Of a stretch of DNA of 64,000 nucleotides, positions 32,095-42,286 are shown in pieces. The stretch lies in NCBI GenBank assembly GCA_010015675.1, contig ML976985.1:124001-188000 (forward strand), in the 5' to 3' direction. The number at the start of each line of letters is the position of its first letter. The stretch's first letter is position 1. Position numbers and translations under genes: made by a program. The stretch is from Byssothecium circinans (Eukaryota; Ascomycota; Dothideomycetes; Pleosporales; Massarinaceae). The notes below the pieces were generated by a model, which saw only the letters and a program-made list of their open reading frames with translations, was not told the DNA's origin and ran no database searches.

Positions 32095-33652
32095 ATGGAA
32101 CTCAAACAAATTGCAGTCCCTAGCGTCTACCTCTTGATAGCCTTTCTCGGATATCCGTCCCAGATCCTCTTTTTGTTCTTGGAACCTGGACCACTGACGA
32201 AAAATGAGCTGATTCTTTCCAATGCGCTGTTGGCGTGCATTTTTGTGACGTATACACAGTCGGTGTTTGTAGACCCAGGGACGATTCCTAGGAAGAAGGA
32301 GAAGGACGATGACCGAGGGAAAGAGCTAGACAAGGTGGATGGAGATGGGACTGGGAGTACGAACAGCGGCGTGGAGAACAGGGGCACGGGAAATCGGACG
32401 AAGTGGTGTCGGAAATGCGATGCTGCGAAGCCACCTAGAGCACATCACTGTAAGGAGTGTAAAAGGCAAGAATACAATTTATATTTTCTCCCCTTTGATA
32501 TGAGCAAATATCTATCATACGACGTAATTTCAGTATATATCAGGTCGGCCGAGCAAAGCTAACAGTTCCCAGATGTATACCAAAGATGGACCATCACTGC
32601 CCCTGGACAGCCAACTGCGTCTCATACACCACTTTCCCGCACTTCATCCGCTTCCTCTTCTACACTTCTTGCGGCCTCTCCCTCCTCGCCTATTTTCTCT
32701 ACGTTCGCATCTCAACCCTCTGGTCCCAGCGCGACATGCCGGCGTACCTAGGTCCCAGCCCTTGGCTCGTGGCGCACCTCTTCATTACCATTGTTGTCAA
32801 TTCGATCACCCTATTCGCTCTATTCGTGCTATTTGTGCGGAACGTTTGGTGCTTAGCGGTCAACACGACCACAATTGAAGGATGGGAGATTGAAAGACAT
32901 AGGACGCTTGTACGAAGAGCGAGGCATTTTGGAGGGTGGCTTGAGGGTGGTGATGGTACCAAAATGAGGATCAAAAAGCAAGAATTTCCCTACGATATCG
33001 GTATCTGGGCAAACATCGTCCAGGGAATGGGTAGTGCCAACGTACGTTACCTCCAGTATCCTCTGTTACAATACGTCTGATGCATGCACAGCCCATAAAC
33101 TGGCTCAACCCCTTCTCCCCAACTCCGTCCATCTCATCCGGCCTTTCTTTTCCAACAAATGACTTCGAGGACCCCACCTTGTCTTGGCCCCCACCAGACC
33201 CTGACCGTTCCTACCGCCGAGAAAGACTCATGAAACCCTCCCACAGCTCATCGTCTGGCTTCGTCTATGCAGAGTCCGACCTGTCACCGCAAGAGAGCAT
33301 CGCAACGTTCCGTGCGCGACAAGAGGCTGATGTGGTGAGGCGGCGCAAACCCTTTGTTGAACGAGTGGAAGCTCAAATGGCAAAAGAGAGGTTGCAGGGC
33401 TGGCTCACTGAGGACGCTGAGGACGGGGAAATGAGTGGGGGTAGTGATGTTGATGATGAGTTGGCAGAAAAGGAGGGACGCGAAGGGCGGAGTAGAGAGG
33501 GTAGTTGGAGTGGGGAAGAAGCGTGGCGGAACTCGGAAGGAGAGAGGCTGAAGGACTTTGGCTTGGACGAAGAAGTTGAGTTCTACGATGAACAAGAGGC
33601 GGATGAGAATATGCCTCTGGCTCAATTGCTTGAACGGAGGCGGGCAGGTTAG
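32095..33652 (+). CDS. PFA4: DHHC palmitoyltransferase Pfa4
   Basis: Exons 32095..32465, 32573..33041 and 33092..33652 give 466 aa. Pfa4 is an ER protein that S-palmitoylates membrane proteins, including chitin synthase Chs3 in yeast. Two N-terminal membrane helices (SVYLLIAFLGYPSQILFLFL; LILSNALLACIFVTYTQSVF) are followed by the Cys-rich domain: WCRKCDAAKPPRAHHCKECK, then RCIPKMDHHCPWTANCVSY with the active DHHC at residues 130-133. Two more helices follow (FLFYTSCGLSLLAYFLYV; LFITIVVNSITLFALFVLFV). The NPINWLNPF block is the family's TTxE/PaCCT-region equivalent. The first intron is a GC-AG intron (GCAAGA donor at 32466, CCCAG acceptor at 32572) and falls inside the Cys-rich domain. The C-terminal 150 residues are charged and disordered. 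Confidence 0.95.
32466..32572 (+). other. Non-canonical GC-AG intron in PFA4
   Basis: The 107-nt intron starts AAAAG|GCAAGA and ends AACAGTTCCCAG|A. No GT donor nearby keeps the frame, while this one joins KECKR to CIPKMDHHC exactly as the DHHC family requires. GC-AG introns use the ordinary spliceosome and are a small minority of fungal introns. Confidence 0.85.
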
Positions 33653-34282
33653 TATCATATTCTAGATCCCATCACTACCACAAGTCTAGGACCAAGGCCT
33701 GCATCCACATCTGGGATTAGCCTTACGCAACAACAGCAAAGTACATGCACCGTGTATGTCCCCTTCGATAAGCCAACTTTGCAACTTCCAATCATCATCA
33801 GTCAATAACATGGTTCGCGACGAGAACTTGAATGCAAGTAACCGCACGCGGGAAGCCGTAGCGTACCGGGGTTAGAATCACAAGGTTTCTGATTTGTGAG
33901 AATGCATCTCACTATTAGCGTATAGGGCCCGCGTGAGCAGAGAAGAAAATCTAATCCAAATCGAAAGATGGTAGTGAAAGGATAGGTTCCAGGCCACTGG
34001 CTAATAGTCGACCGTTTGGACCATCAATCCGATATGCCCCAAAGCCATCCATTGCCCATTGCACATTGCCCGCTGTTTGCCCATCCTTTGCTAACCTCAC
34101 GAACCAAAATGAAACCTCAAGATGGGAGTTCTGTACATTCTGATCCAAAATCAAGTCGCCGGTGGTGTCGGGGTTTTCCTCACGTAATCGTATCCTTTTT
34201 CGGTGATCGAGATGATGCTTATGGGCTCGAAGTCGCCGTCTTGATTCGGAGCTGTCTATTTGGGCCCTCGATTTCGATTCCA
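33653..34282. other. Intergenic, convergent 3' ends
   Basis: This lies between PFA4 and HAP3 3' ends. A long minus-strand frame (33951-34478) overlaps the HAP3 last exon in another frame, has biased Arg-rich content, and is not a gene. Nothing else is seen. Confidence 0.5.
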
Positions 34283-35366
34283 CTAGAATTCGCCGCCGTT
34301 CTGCACGGTGTAGCCAAAGGCGGTGTTGTCGTTGTCGCCCATGTCTGCATCGCCGCTCAGAACGTTCGCGTGCTGGGCACCCTCTGAATTGGTACCTGCA
34401 TTGGCCCCGCCGGCCCCGGCTGCATTGAACTGGCCTGCAGGCTTGTTCTGATTTGCGAGGAGGGTCTCGTGCCACCAATCAACATGATGTTCAGATAAAC
34501 GTCTTCGCCAAAATTGAGGCAACAAAGGGAACAACAGGGGCGAAGGAGAGGGGAGTCCTGTGGCTTACCTCGCGATACCGAGAGAGATAGATCTTCAGTG
34601 CTTCGGAGTAGTTCTCGAAGCCAAGAGAAGTCATAGCAAAGAGGATGTCCTCGCCGTTGACCGTCTTGCGCTTCTCCTGCTGGCACTTTTCGGAGGCTGG
34701 GCGGGCAAGTCAGTGGCTGTTTTCCGGCGCAACCAGGGTGAAACCGACCTTCGCTGGTGATGAACGAGATGAACTCGCTCACGCACTCTTGCATGCACTC
34801 CTTGGCTTCCTTTGCGATCTTGGCGTTGTCGGGCAGGGCCATCTTCATGATGCGGGCGACTGGAGCAAAATTGCGAATGTTAGCATCGGACGCAGAGCTG
34901 GAGCCGGCTTGGGCGCCTTTCGGCGTCGTCTGTGGCGGCGAGGTAGAGGACTGGGGGGATGCCGACGACATGTCGCTGGCTGCAGGGCGGGCGGCTTGCA
35001 GGTACACAGAGGCGCTGGTAGGCTCGCGGCAGCGGCAGCGGCAGCAACAGCAACAGACGTGATTCGACGCAGAGGCGACTCAGACGCGCGACAGACGATA
35101 TGCGGGCATCCAGCAGCGCCAGACTATGCAATCGGTCGACGTGCAGACGGGAGCTGTCTTTGCGCAAATCAGAGGGCAGAGGGGAACAGAGAAATAGACG
35201 CACCATTGGCGATTGGAAGCCATCGGTCCTGTTCCTTGACTTCGAACTCGTACCCGAGTCCCTGCGCTTGTGTGTCCTGAGCTTCTCTGTCCATATGCGG
35301 CTCCGAATCGTCAGGCGATTGAGCAGCTTGTTCCACACCCTCCTTCTTGGGCGGGGTGGACGACAT
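34283..35366 (-). CDS. HAP3: CCAAT-binding factor subunit HAP3 / NF-YB
   Basis: Minus-strand exons 35366..35204, 34859..34749, 34696..34569 and 34465..34283 give about 194 aa. HAP3 pairs with HAP5 as a histone-fold dimer and, with HAP2, binds CCAAT promoters. The splices rebuild the NF-YB core exactly: [76 protein letters not shown], then [12 protein letters not shown]. The first intron is long (344 nt) and ends at GCTAAC..TTGCTCCAG. Part of it is open in frame and would give a false N-terminus (MSSASPQSS... to NIRNFAP) lacking LPIAN. The last acceptor may instead lie 18 bases downstream (exon from 34447), removing six residues. The tail is Gly/Ala/Asn-rich and acidic. Confidence 0.93.
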
Positions 35367-37372
35367 GTTTATTGCGGCCGGCTGCAGGCCCTGGCCGTCA
35401 CTTGGAGAGCCTTCGGACGGGACTATGCGCTGGCGCACGTCGTGGTGATTCGCTGGCGACCACGTCACTGGAGGCACTGGGGGCACTGGGGAGAGGAGAG
35501 CGGTATGGCTTGGCCGGCTATGCGACCGTGGACGACCGTGGGCGGGTTCTGTGCGACAGGCGGCAGCTGGTGTAGCAGCAGGCTGCGGTAGGTTGCGGTA
35601 GTGCCGTCTGCGGCACGCTGCGGGGGGTTAGCGGCATGCACGACGTCTGGTCTGCTCCTTCGCTTTCTCTTTTTCGTCTGCTGGTGTGCGCTTCCCACGC
35701 TGGCGGGGCGCGGCTGCTGGATACGTACAGGCGGGCAGGTGCGCAGGCAGCCAGGTAGGCAGGCACTGGGCAGGCACCGCTGGCAGGCAGGCGGGTGCAA
35801 GGGCTTACAATGGTTGGGCAGGAGCCGTCGCTGGCGGCGTTACTACATTGCAATTGGAAAGAACGCTGGGGTTGATGGCAGGAGCAATCGATCACCTTCA
35901 CCTGGGCGGTCTAACTCACCTTGACAGTCACGTAGTCGCGAGTACAACCTTCAATGTTGACGTCCCGTCTCGTAGGGCGTGCAATGGCATGCAGCAGGGC
36001 ATCGGTCAGTGGGTGGGTAAAGGGGAGTGCTGGCAGTGTGAGCTTGTGCGCTTGTCCTCGAGCTTGACCTCTGTCGTCGTCGAGAGTCGCGCCAATGGGG
36101 TGCGGCGCCGCACGGGTCCTCGGGAGGCTCACCACGATCTAGCGCTCGGCAGGTGCTTGAGCTTGGACGCGCGAGCGATGAATCAGGATTCCAGGGCGGA
36201 CGACGATGGGTTGGAAAATGCGCGGGGAGAGCGAATCGAAGGAGTTGACGGCGACTGCGCTGGAAATGCAGCCCCCCCACCGACGTCGATTCGCTAATTT
36301 CCGCTAGCCCGCCCCTCAACATCCAGTCACAGTGCCAACGCCAACCACGGGCCGCTGTCATCTCAGCTCCACCCAGCTGCCCGCACCCAGGCCGCAGATG
36401 GGGTTGTCGGCGATCATGCATGCGGGGCGTCCAGGTCAGCTGCTCCTATTCGACTGCCCTACGCCTCGAGCATTGGGTATGCTTTTTCTCCTACTGGTGC
36501 GCTTCAAGAGATGGCAAAGCTTATCGAAACAACACTTCATCGTCACCACCATCTTCGCGATACCCGCTCAAAACATGTGAGCAGAGCTTTCTCCGCACCG
36601 AGATGGGACGGCTGGTTAATGACGCGTGCATGCAGGCTAGATCCGCGTCAGTTGGCGAACTCTGCGTTGGCCATTACATACCCTCGCACCCTAGCTGTTG
36701 ACGTGGATGCGCTCGAGATGGCTAGGACTTGCTGCCTTGTCAACGATTTTCTGCACTTCAAGGGACTTTTCGTCTGACCACTCACCGACTTCTGTATGCT
36801 AACGCTGCTGCAGCTCATGTGATGGTACCCTATCAACATCCTGACCATTCGCGCGGTTCGGACATGCAGAAGAGGGCGTCGATCTGAGTTCGTCTCATGG
36901 CCAACACATCGCGCAGCAGCCATTGATGACCTCTGCATCTTCAGCCTTGCCAGATTCCGAATACATGGCACGGTCGCTGAGTTGGCAGAACAGTTCACAG
37001 TTTCGCATCGGCATCAGTGAGGCGTACACAGACACGCAATTGCGCTTTTGAAACGGAACGTGCATGTGTGGTGTGAATGACGTTGGCTGACTATGTTTCA
37101 TTCCTGCTGTGGTTTATTCTGACATTGAAGTGCATACCCAATTAATGGCAGCGTCAGATGCCGGGTCAGTACACTGTCGACGCGTGTCTATTCATGTTGG
37201 TCACTCAATCTCGATTTGAAGTTTTGCCTTTGGAACTGTTGATCGTTGGCGGTGACAATGTCCTGCTGTAAATCCCAGCTGCAGATATCCGCAATGCTTT
37301 ATGAACAACTATTGTGACTCGTATGCCTGTAGACTGCGTGCACGCGTGGCACGCCTGTCGACGAACGTTCCA
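35367..37372. other. 2-kb gene-free tract upstream of HAP3
   Basis: The first half (35370-36300) is GC-rich with open frames on both strands and no recognisable content. This is what high GC alone produces. A CAGG/GGCAGG-rich run lies at about 35728-35802. The second half is of mixed composition and shows nothing. The HAP3 promoter and leader must lie at its left end. A long non-coding leader or an unrecognised gene cannot be excluded. Confidence 0.5.
35728..35802. repeat. Degenerate GGCAGG/CAGG-rich simple repeat
   Basis: The core is an imperfect run of GGCAGG and GCAGGC units, separated by short variants. It lies about 360-440 bases upstream of the HAP3 start codon. Confidence 0.6.
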
Positions 37373-38034
37373 CTACTGCGGTTGTTGGACCACTTGCACG
37401 TTGTTCTTCTTCTATTAAGTGACGCAGTCAGCATTGTCAAATTGCAAGCTGACCATTGCCCACTGCATTGAGAGCTGACCGTCGGGCGAGGTGGATGACT
37501 GAACATACCTTCCACTTCTCCATCTCATCTTGCTTGCCCTTGTACTGCTTGACTAGCTCTTCTAGCGTCTTCTTCAGACCGTCCGAGTTCGTCTTGAGGA
37601 TGGGCACAACTTCCTTGACCGTTCGCTCCGTCAAGACGCCGTTGATCATGCGAAAGCATTTCCGGTCACCCGGTAGCGGCTCCAAGGTCTCCAGAACGAG
37701 TCTAGAGTCTGTAAGTGTGGGATTCAGCTGGAAATTTGAGAAGCGGTAAGAAAGTTTGACGGCCTGCGGGATTAAGACGTATGTTGAGATGACGCGGAAG
37801 GAAGGGAGAGCTCGGAAAGGGAACTATTGCAAAGAAATGAGGTTTTTCATATTTGACATACTTATGCTCTTCTTGGTTCTGCTCGATATCTCCAATTTTC
37901 TGGGCAAGTGCTTGCAGCGTGCTCTTGTAGTTTCCGTATGTTGTCTGCAGATCTAGGACTAGTCAGCGTCTATGTCAAATCGTAGTGAGAATATGCTAAC
38001 CCTGTTGTTTCTTCAGCGCTTCCTGAGAAGCCAT
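37373..38034 (-). CDS. GIM4: Prefoldin subunit 2 (beta-type)
   Basis: Minus-strand exons 38034..38001, 37952..37862, 37701..37509 and 37411..37373 give 118 aa. Prefoldin is the hexameric jellyfish-shaped chaperone that hands unfolded actin and tubulin to CCT. The sequence has the two coiled-coil arms and the beta hairpin of beta subunits: YGNYKSTLQALAQKIGDIEQ, EEHKLVLETLEPLPGDRKCF, RMINGVLTERTVKEVVPILK, LKKTLEELVKQYKGKQDEME, ending KKNNVQVVQQPQ. All three splices restore family sequence. The 160-nt second intron uses the last of several AGs (CTCTAG); the earlier AGs would break the frame. It is divergent from CMC2, with 251 bp between starts. Confidence 0.94.
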
Positions 38035-38285
38035 TTTCAAAGGATGTCAGGTTGAAGCCACCGAAGATGTGCGTGGTTGCTGCTCCAATATTGGCGGATG
38101 TTTGGCCTGAGCTTGAAAAGTGTAGCCCGACTTTGGACGAGAGCCAAACTGTACTAGAGCGCACGGACCTTATCGCGAAATGTGGTGTTTGTACGCCGAC
38201 AAGCCGAGCACTTCAACATCGCGCCACTGAACTCCAATTGATTTACCCAGTTACTCCAGCTTGCTCAGCCGAGCATCACACAAAC

Positions 38286-38584
38286 ATGCATCCGCATCTT
38301 CATACCGAAGAGAACCAAAAGAGTGCGCCTCTCTCAAACCTCCGCCCATCCCTCGCATCGACTAACACCTCGCAGACTGCGCTGATGTGATCGCTGCCCT
38401 CGATGAATGCCATGCCCGAGGCTTCATGCACAAAGTCTTCGGCAACTGCACCGACGCCAAGCACAAAGTCAACATGTGTCTACGCGCGCAACGGCTCGAG
38501 CGGACTAGGTTGAATCGCGAGGCGGCGAAGGAGAAGAGGCAGCATATTGAGCAGGTGTGGAAGGAGATTGATGAGAACTCGTAG
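38286..38584 (+). CDS. CMC2: CMC2, twin Cx9C mitochondrial protein
   Basis: Exons 38286..38322 and 38376..38584 (53-nt intron) give 81 aa. Cmc2 is a small intermembrane-space protein needed for cytochrome c oxidase assembly. The N-terminus MHPHLHTEENQKN matches the family's MHPxLxxE start. Two Cx9C motifs are exact: C-ADVIAALDE-C and C-TDAKHKVNM-C, forming the disulfide-bonded helical hairpin made by the Mia40 pathway. The C-terminal helix is highly charged (LNREAAKEKRQHIEQVWKEI). The donor is GTGCGC, weaker than usual, but required to bring in the first cysteine. Confidence 0.93.
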
Positions 38585-38771
38585 TCTCTCGAGCGGACTA
38601 GTGAGATACATACATGCATTTACTGGAGTCATTGGGGAGTCCTGGGTTAAAAGAGAACCTGTACTATACATCTACCATGGGGGCATTGGAGAGGACGGGT
38701 CCTAAGCAGTCAGCTTCACAGGACTGATTGTGGAAAGAGCGCTTTAGGTGCCGCATGATATTAAAGACTAT

Positions 38772-40130
38772 CTACTCCTCGTCCGAATTGTTCGACCCTG
38801 AAGCCAAAGGTGTCGTTCCCAAACTATCTAGACCTCTCTCCGTAAGCAATAGATTTCCTGCGGCGCCATTTGGAGGCAAAGCGGGTACGCCAGCCTCTTG
38901 TCGCAGCTTTTCAAATTCTTCGCCAGTCTTCTGTAGTTGCTCTTGCAGATAGACCTTTCTCTCTTCCACCCGCACCTTGTCCTCCCTGAGCTCCTCGAGC
39001 TTCTTCAGAATTAACTCCTTCCTCTGCTGCTTTGCATCATACTCGGATTGTAGATTCTTCAGAATGTCGCCCAGGTCGGGCAATGGCGCGATGCGCGGAG
39101 GAGTCCTGGCACCATCATCTTCCTCTCTATCCTTCTCCCCGTATCTTCCGGCGCGTGCTTGAGCAGCAGCAAAGGCAGCATTGCGCTCCTCCTCTGAATC
39201 GTCCGAGCCATCGTCTCCCGATTCGCCCTCAGCGTCATTGATGAGCTCAGCCATCTCTGCTCGCTTCTTCCGCAGCGCTTCCCGTTCCGATTTTCTGCCG
39301 AGCGTTATCTTGCCGTCCTCTACAAAATCATCGAAGCCTTCTGCAATATCTTCGTCGTCACGAACAAGTCGTGTCTCGGCATACTTTTCCTTCGGTCGGA
39401 GCGATATTTCGTTGCGACTTGTACGAAACTCGTCATCATCGTTGGAAGCCCAAGGCTTGTCTTCGTCTGGATCAAATGCGTCTTGCTCTTGTGCTAGCCG
39501 TCTCCGCCTAGCCTTCTTTTCCAATATCTCGGCTTGTGTAGGAATCGCCGAGGTTTCGGGCTGAACTATCAAACTAGCACTGGGTCCAAATTTGGACGCG
39601 ATGTCTAGAGCTCGTGTCTCCTTTTCCTCCTCCGCTGACGGCACAAGATCTTTTGGTGTAGATGGCGTTGACTTGCGCAGTTCCGCGAGCGCGTCTTTGC
39701 TGTACGACGGTCGTTCCTCGTCCACACTTCGGCGCGACGCATCTGGCACAAGGGGAGACCGAGCTCTGAGCTGAGCGCTCTTTTCCAAAGCTATGCGGCT
39801 GAGATTCGTTTTCTTCGGGGCAGCGGCCGCATCACTTGACTCATCGCCGTCGTTTGCGTCGGAATCGCCGGGCCCAAAGGACATGCGAAGGGAGGATCGC
39901 TTCTTGCTCTTGCCAAATACCGGTCGTTTTACTATTGATCCTATACCGTGAGTTAGCACGGAATGCCTATCAAGGTCAGAAACTAGAGCGTGCGACAGAG
40001 GTCTGCAAAGAGACGTACCTGATGGGCGATTCTGCGCCTCGCTCTTTGAGCTATCCCCGCTATCTGCAATGCCTTCATCGTTGTAAGCACCAATCTTGCG
40101 CGCGATGCGCCCGGATCCCGATCGCTTCAT
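38772..40130 (-). CDS. NTR2: NTR2-like spliceosome disassembly factor
   Basis: Minus-strand exons 40130..40019 and 39940..38772 give 426 aa. In yeast, Ntr2 binds Ntr1 and the helicase Prp43 to take apart the intron-lariat spliceosome. Blocks consistent with the NTR2 family: a basic N-terminus (MKRSGSGRIARKIG), VKRPVFGKSKKRSSLRMSFG, then KKTNLSRIALEKSAQLRAR, SYSKDALAELRKSTPSTP, IPTQAEILEKKARRRRLAQE, and a long C-terminal coiled coil (RKELILKKLEELREDKVRVE onward). The 78-nt intron is in frame and stop-free with branch GTGCTAACT; splicing joins NRPSG to SIVKRPVFG. The start at 40130 is the first ATG; the longer frame starts at GTG. Divergent from SmG. Confidence 0.8.
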   Translation of the reverse strand: MKRSGSGRIARKIGAYNDEGIADSGDSSKSEAQNRPSGTSLCRPLSHALVSDLDRHSVLTHGIGSIVKRPVFGKSKKRSSLRMSFGPGDSDANDGDESSDAAAAPKKTNLSRIALEKSAQLRARSPLVPDASRRSVDEERPSYSKDALAELRKSTPSTPKDLVPSAEEEKETRALDIASKFGPSASLIVQPETSAIPTQAEILEKKARRRRLAQEQDAFDPDEDKPWASNDDDEFRTSRNEISLRPKEKYAETRLVRDDEDIAEGFDDFVEDGKITLGRKSEREALRKKRAEMAELINDAEGESGDDGSDDSEEERNAAFAAAQARAGRYGEKDREEDDGARTPPRIAPLPDLGDILKNLQSEYDAKQQRKELILKKLEELREDKVRVEERKVYLQEQLQKTGEEFEKLRQEAGVPALPPNGAAGNLLLTERGLDSLGTTPLASGSNNSDEE

Positions 40131-40451
40131 TTTTGCAGAGTTGTTTGGTCGTTTGGTGGGATTGTTGTCGCATCGCAAGTTGTAGCAAGCAACACGGACG
40201 TCACGCACAGGCCCTTCCTTGGCACTAGTTTATACTACCGAAAAGCTATCACGATCACTCACCCCACGTTGACCCCCGCAACGACCGCGAAGCTCTTAGT
40301 GTCCAAAGGCTTCCGCTTGCAAATTTATACTGAAAGGGTTTCCCGCCGGTGACTATACTTTCACGCCTCCTGCTTGAGTTGCGCTTGCACTCCTAAACCC
40401 ACCCATACAGACCGCGAAGCGTGAAGCTTAGCTGGTCCACCACCGCTCAAG
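40131..40451. promoter_or_regulatory. Divergent promoter region, NTR2 / SmG
   Basis: The 321 bp between two splicing-factor start codons must contain both promoters. The CACCCC/CCCACC-rich stretch at 40260-40400 is the only visible bias. Confidence 0.45.
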
Positions 40452-40866
40452 ATGCCTCAAGCACAGCCAGAGCTCAAGAAGGTAATCCAGTCCCACTTAT
40501 CAAAAGCCGGGGATTTACTAATTTGTGATACAGTACCTCGAGAAGCGCGTCCTCGTACAGCTCAATGGCAGCCGAAAAGTGATGGGTGTACTGCGAGGGT
40601 ATGATGTATGTTGAAACCGAATCATGTCGTAATATGAAATGTTCACTGACAAGTTTCAGGTCTACTTGAATATCGTCCTGGATGACGCCCTCGAGGAGAA
40701 GGCTGGTGGCCAGAGGGAGCGCATTGGCATGGTGGTCATTCGAGGCAACGCAGTTGTCATGCTCGAGGTACGTTCTACCAACACAATGTCTATCAGAACG
40801 AAACTGACCAAGCTGTAGGCACTTGACCGAATCAACACAGATGACCACAAAAGGGAGAGGCACTGA
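40452..40866 (+). CDS. SMX2: Small nuclear ribonucleoprotein G (SmG)
   Basis: Exons 40452..40481, 40534..40605, 40660..40767 and 40819..40866 give 85 aa. SmG is one of seven Sm proteins forming the ring on U1, U2, U4 and U5 snRNAs. Sm1 motif: YLEKRVLVQLNGSRKVMGVL then RGYDVYLNIVLDDA. Sm2 motif: IGMVVIRGNAVVMLEALDRI, with the RGN/S signature. The start MPQAQPELKKYLEK is typical. The gene has four small exons and three introns of about 50 nt, a high intron density for 85 codons. Confidence 0.97.
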
Positions 40867-41128
40867 GAACATGGCGCAGAGAAGCGGCACATCGTACGCA
40901 CTGAGGAATGCTCGGCTACGGGCGAGGGCGAACATAGGTGTTTCGGGACAGACTGTTGGGTACGTACCCGGTCACTTTGGCAATTCAATCCTGAAGGTTC
41001 ATGTGTTGACACGTCCGATCCATAGATCGACAGGAACATGATACCATTTTTGCGATACTTTCAACGCTTCAATCGAAGAACTTTGGTCAGGAAAGTGAAA
41101 TGATTTGAAAAGGCTACATTGAATGCCT

Positions 41129-42286
41129 TTACAATTTTGCCTTCTCATGTGTTTTCCTGTACTCCTGGACAAGGTCCCATGCAATTTCCGCGAAAGGCTT
41201 CATCAACACGGCGTAATCTTGCGCTTGAGTACTACTAGCCTGTCGCAGCGCATACCGTGCCGCGATACCCTGCATGATAATCGTATTCCTATACGCGGCA
41301 AAAGCGTCCCCCCAAGTCAGGTCAGGCCGTGGATCCCACCCTGCGACCTCTGAGTACCACGCTACTAACTGATCTGGCGTCGGTAAACCCTCTGTTGCAC
41401 CTGGCACAAATGCCTTGTTCCCACGTCCCATGCTCATCGCTCTTGAACTCCTCGCTGTCAAATACGGATTCAACAGGTTGTTGATGTCGCTCAAAGGGTG
41501 ACCAATCGTACTCATCTCCCAATCTAGAATGCCAATCACCCTCGGCTCGGTCTTGTGAAACACTACATTATCGATCTTGTAATCCCCATGCACCAAGCTA
41601 CTCCTGTCCTTTGGTTGCGTCGTAGGGTCACTAAAGAAAGCGACCATTTCGTCTTGATGTGGTATCTTTCCAACGGGTTCCCCAGTGTCCTTGTCTGTTG
41701 CGGCGGCTTGTGATTTGGAGATGGTGTCGAAGGTGCTTATTTGGCGGTTGTAGAAGCCGCTGGGCTTTCCATATGACTCTAGACCGACATCGGCGGGCTT
41801 TACACGGTGGAGCTTTGCAAGGGTAGTGATTGCTGAGTGCCACCTGAAGCTCTGTCAGCATGAATGTCGAGGTCGGATAGTGAGCGCTCACATCTTTGTC
41901 CGTTCTTCAGGCGTCACCTCGGGAATCGCCGGATCCTCAAAGATCCTGCCATCCAAGAACTCCATAATATAGAAGTCGGTCCCAATGACCTTCTCATCCT
42001 GGCACAGACAGAAGGCTTTAGGTACGGGCACATCCGTCTTCTCCAAGGCGTGGATAATCCGATACTCGCGATCGACTTTGTGCGCCGTCTTCGATAGTAG
42101 AGCGCCCGGTGGTTTCTTCCTCATGACATATTTCTTTCCAGTCTTGTCTGTCAACTGATATGTCGGATTACTTTGCCCGTATCCGAACTGCTTCACATCG
42201 ATGGGGACTACGATTTCGGGTACATGGGCGCTTATGTAGCGCGAGAGAGAGGCGGTGTCAATGGGTTGGCGTACTTTTCCAGCCAT
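41129..42286 (-). CDS. APH-type phosphotransferase (ACAD10/11 kinase-domain family)
   Basis: Minus-strand exons 42286..41892 and 41843..41129 (48-nt intron) give 369 aa. The fold is a small-molecule kinase. An N-lobe with [20 protein letters not shown] and [20 protein letters not shown] is followed by a catalytic loop [12 protein letters not shown] (Brenner motif, Asp then Asn) and the metal motif [15 protein letters not shown]. In animals the same domain is fused to acyl-CoA dehydrogenase in ACAD10/11, where it phosphorylates 4-hydroxy fatty acyl-CoA for catabolism. Fungal stand-alone versions probably act in fatty acid or related acyl metabolism, but the substrate is not proven. An in-frame upstream ATG at 42484 would add 66 residues rich in Ser, Arg and Ala that resemble a mitochondrial presequence; [10 protein letters not shown] is the usual start. 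Confidence 0.88.

Noticed and set aside
33951..34478. 175-codon minus-strand frame near HAP3
   Set aside because: It overlaps the HAP3 last exon in a different frame and has Arg-rich, low-information content typical of a frame shadow.
35686..36297. 203-codon + strand frame
   Set aside because: It lies in GC-rich sequence where several frames on both strands are open. It crosses the CAGG repeat and has no recognisable motif.
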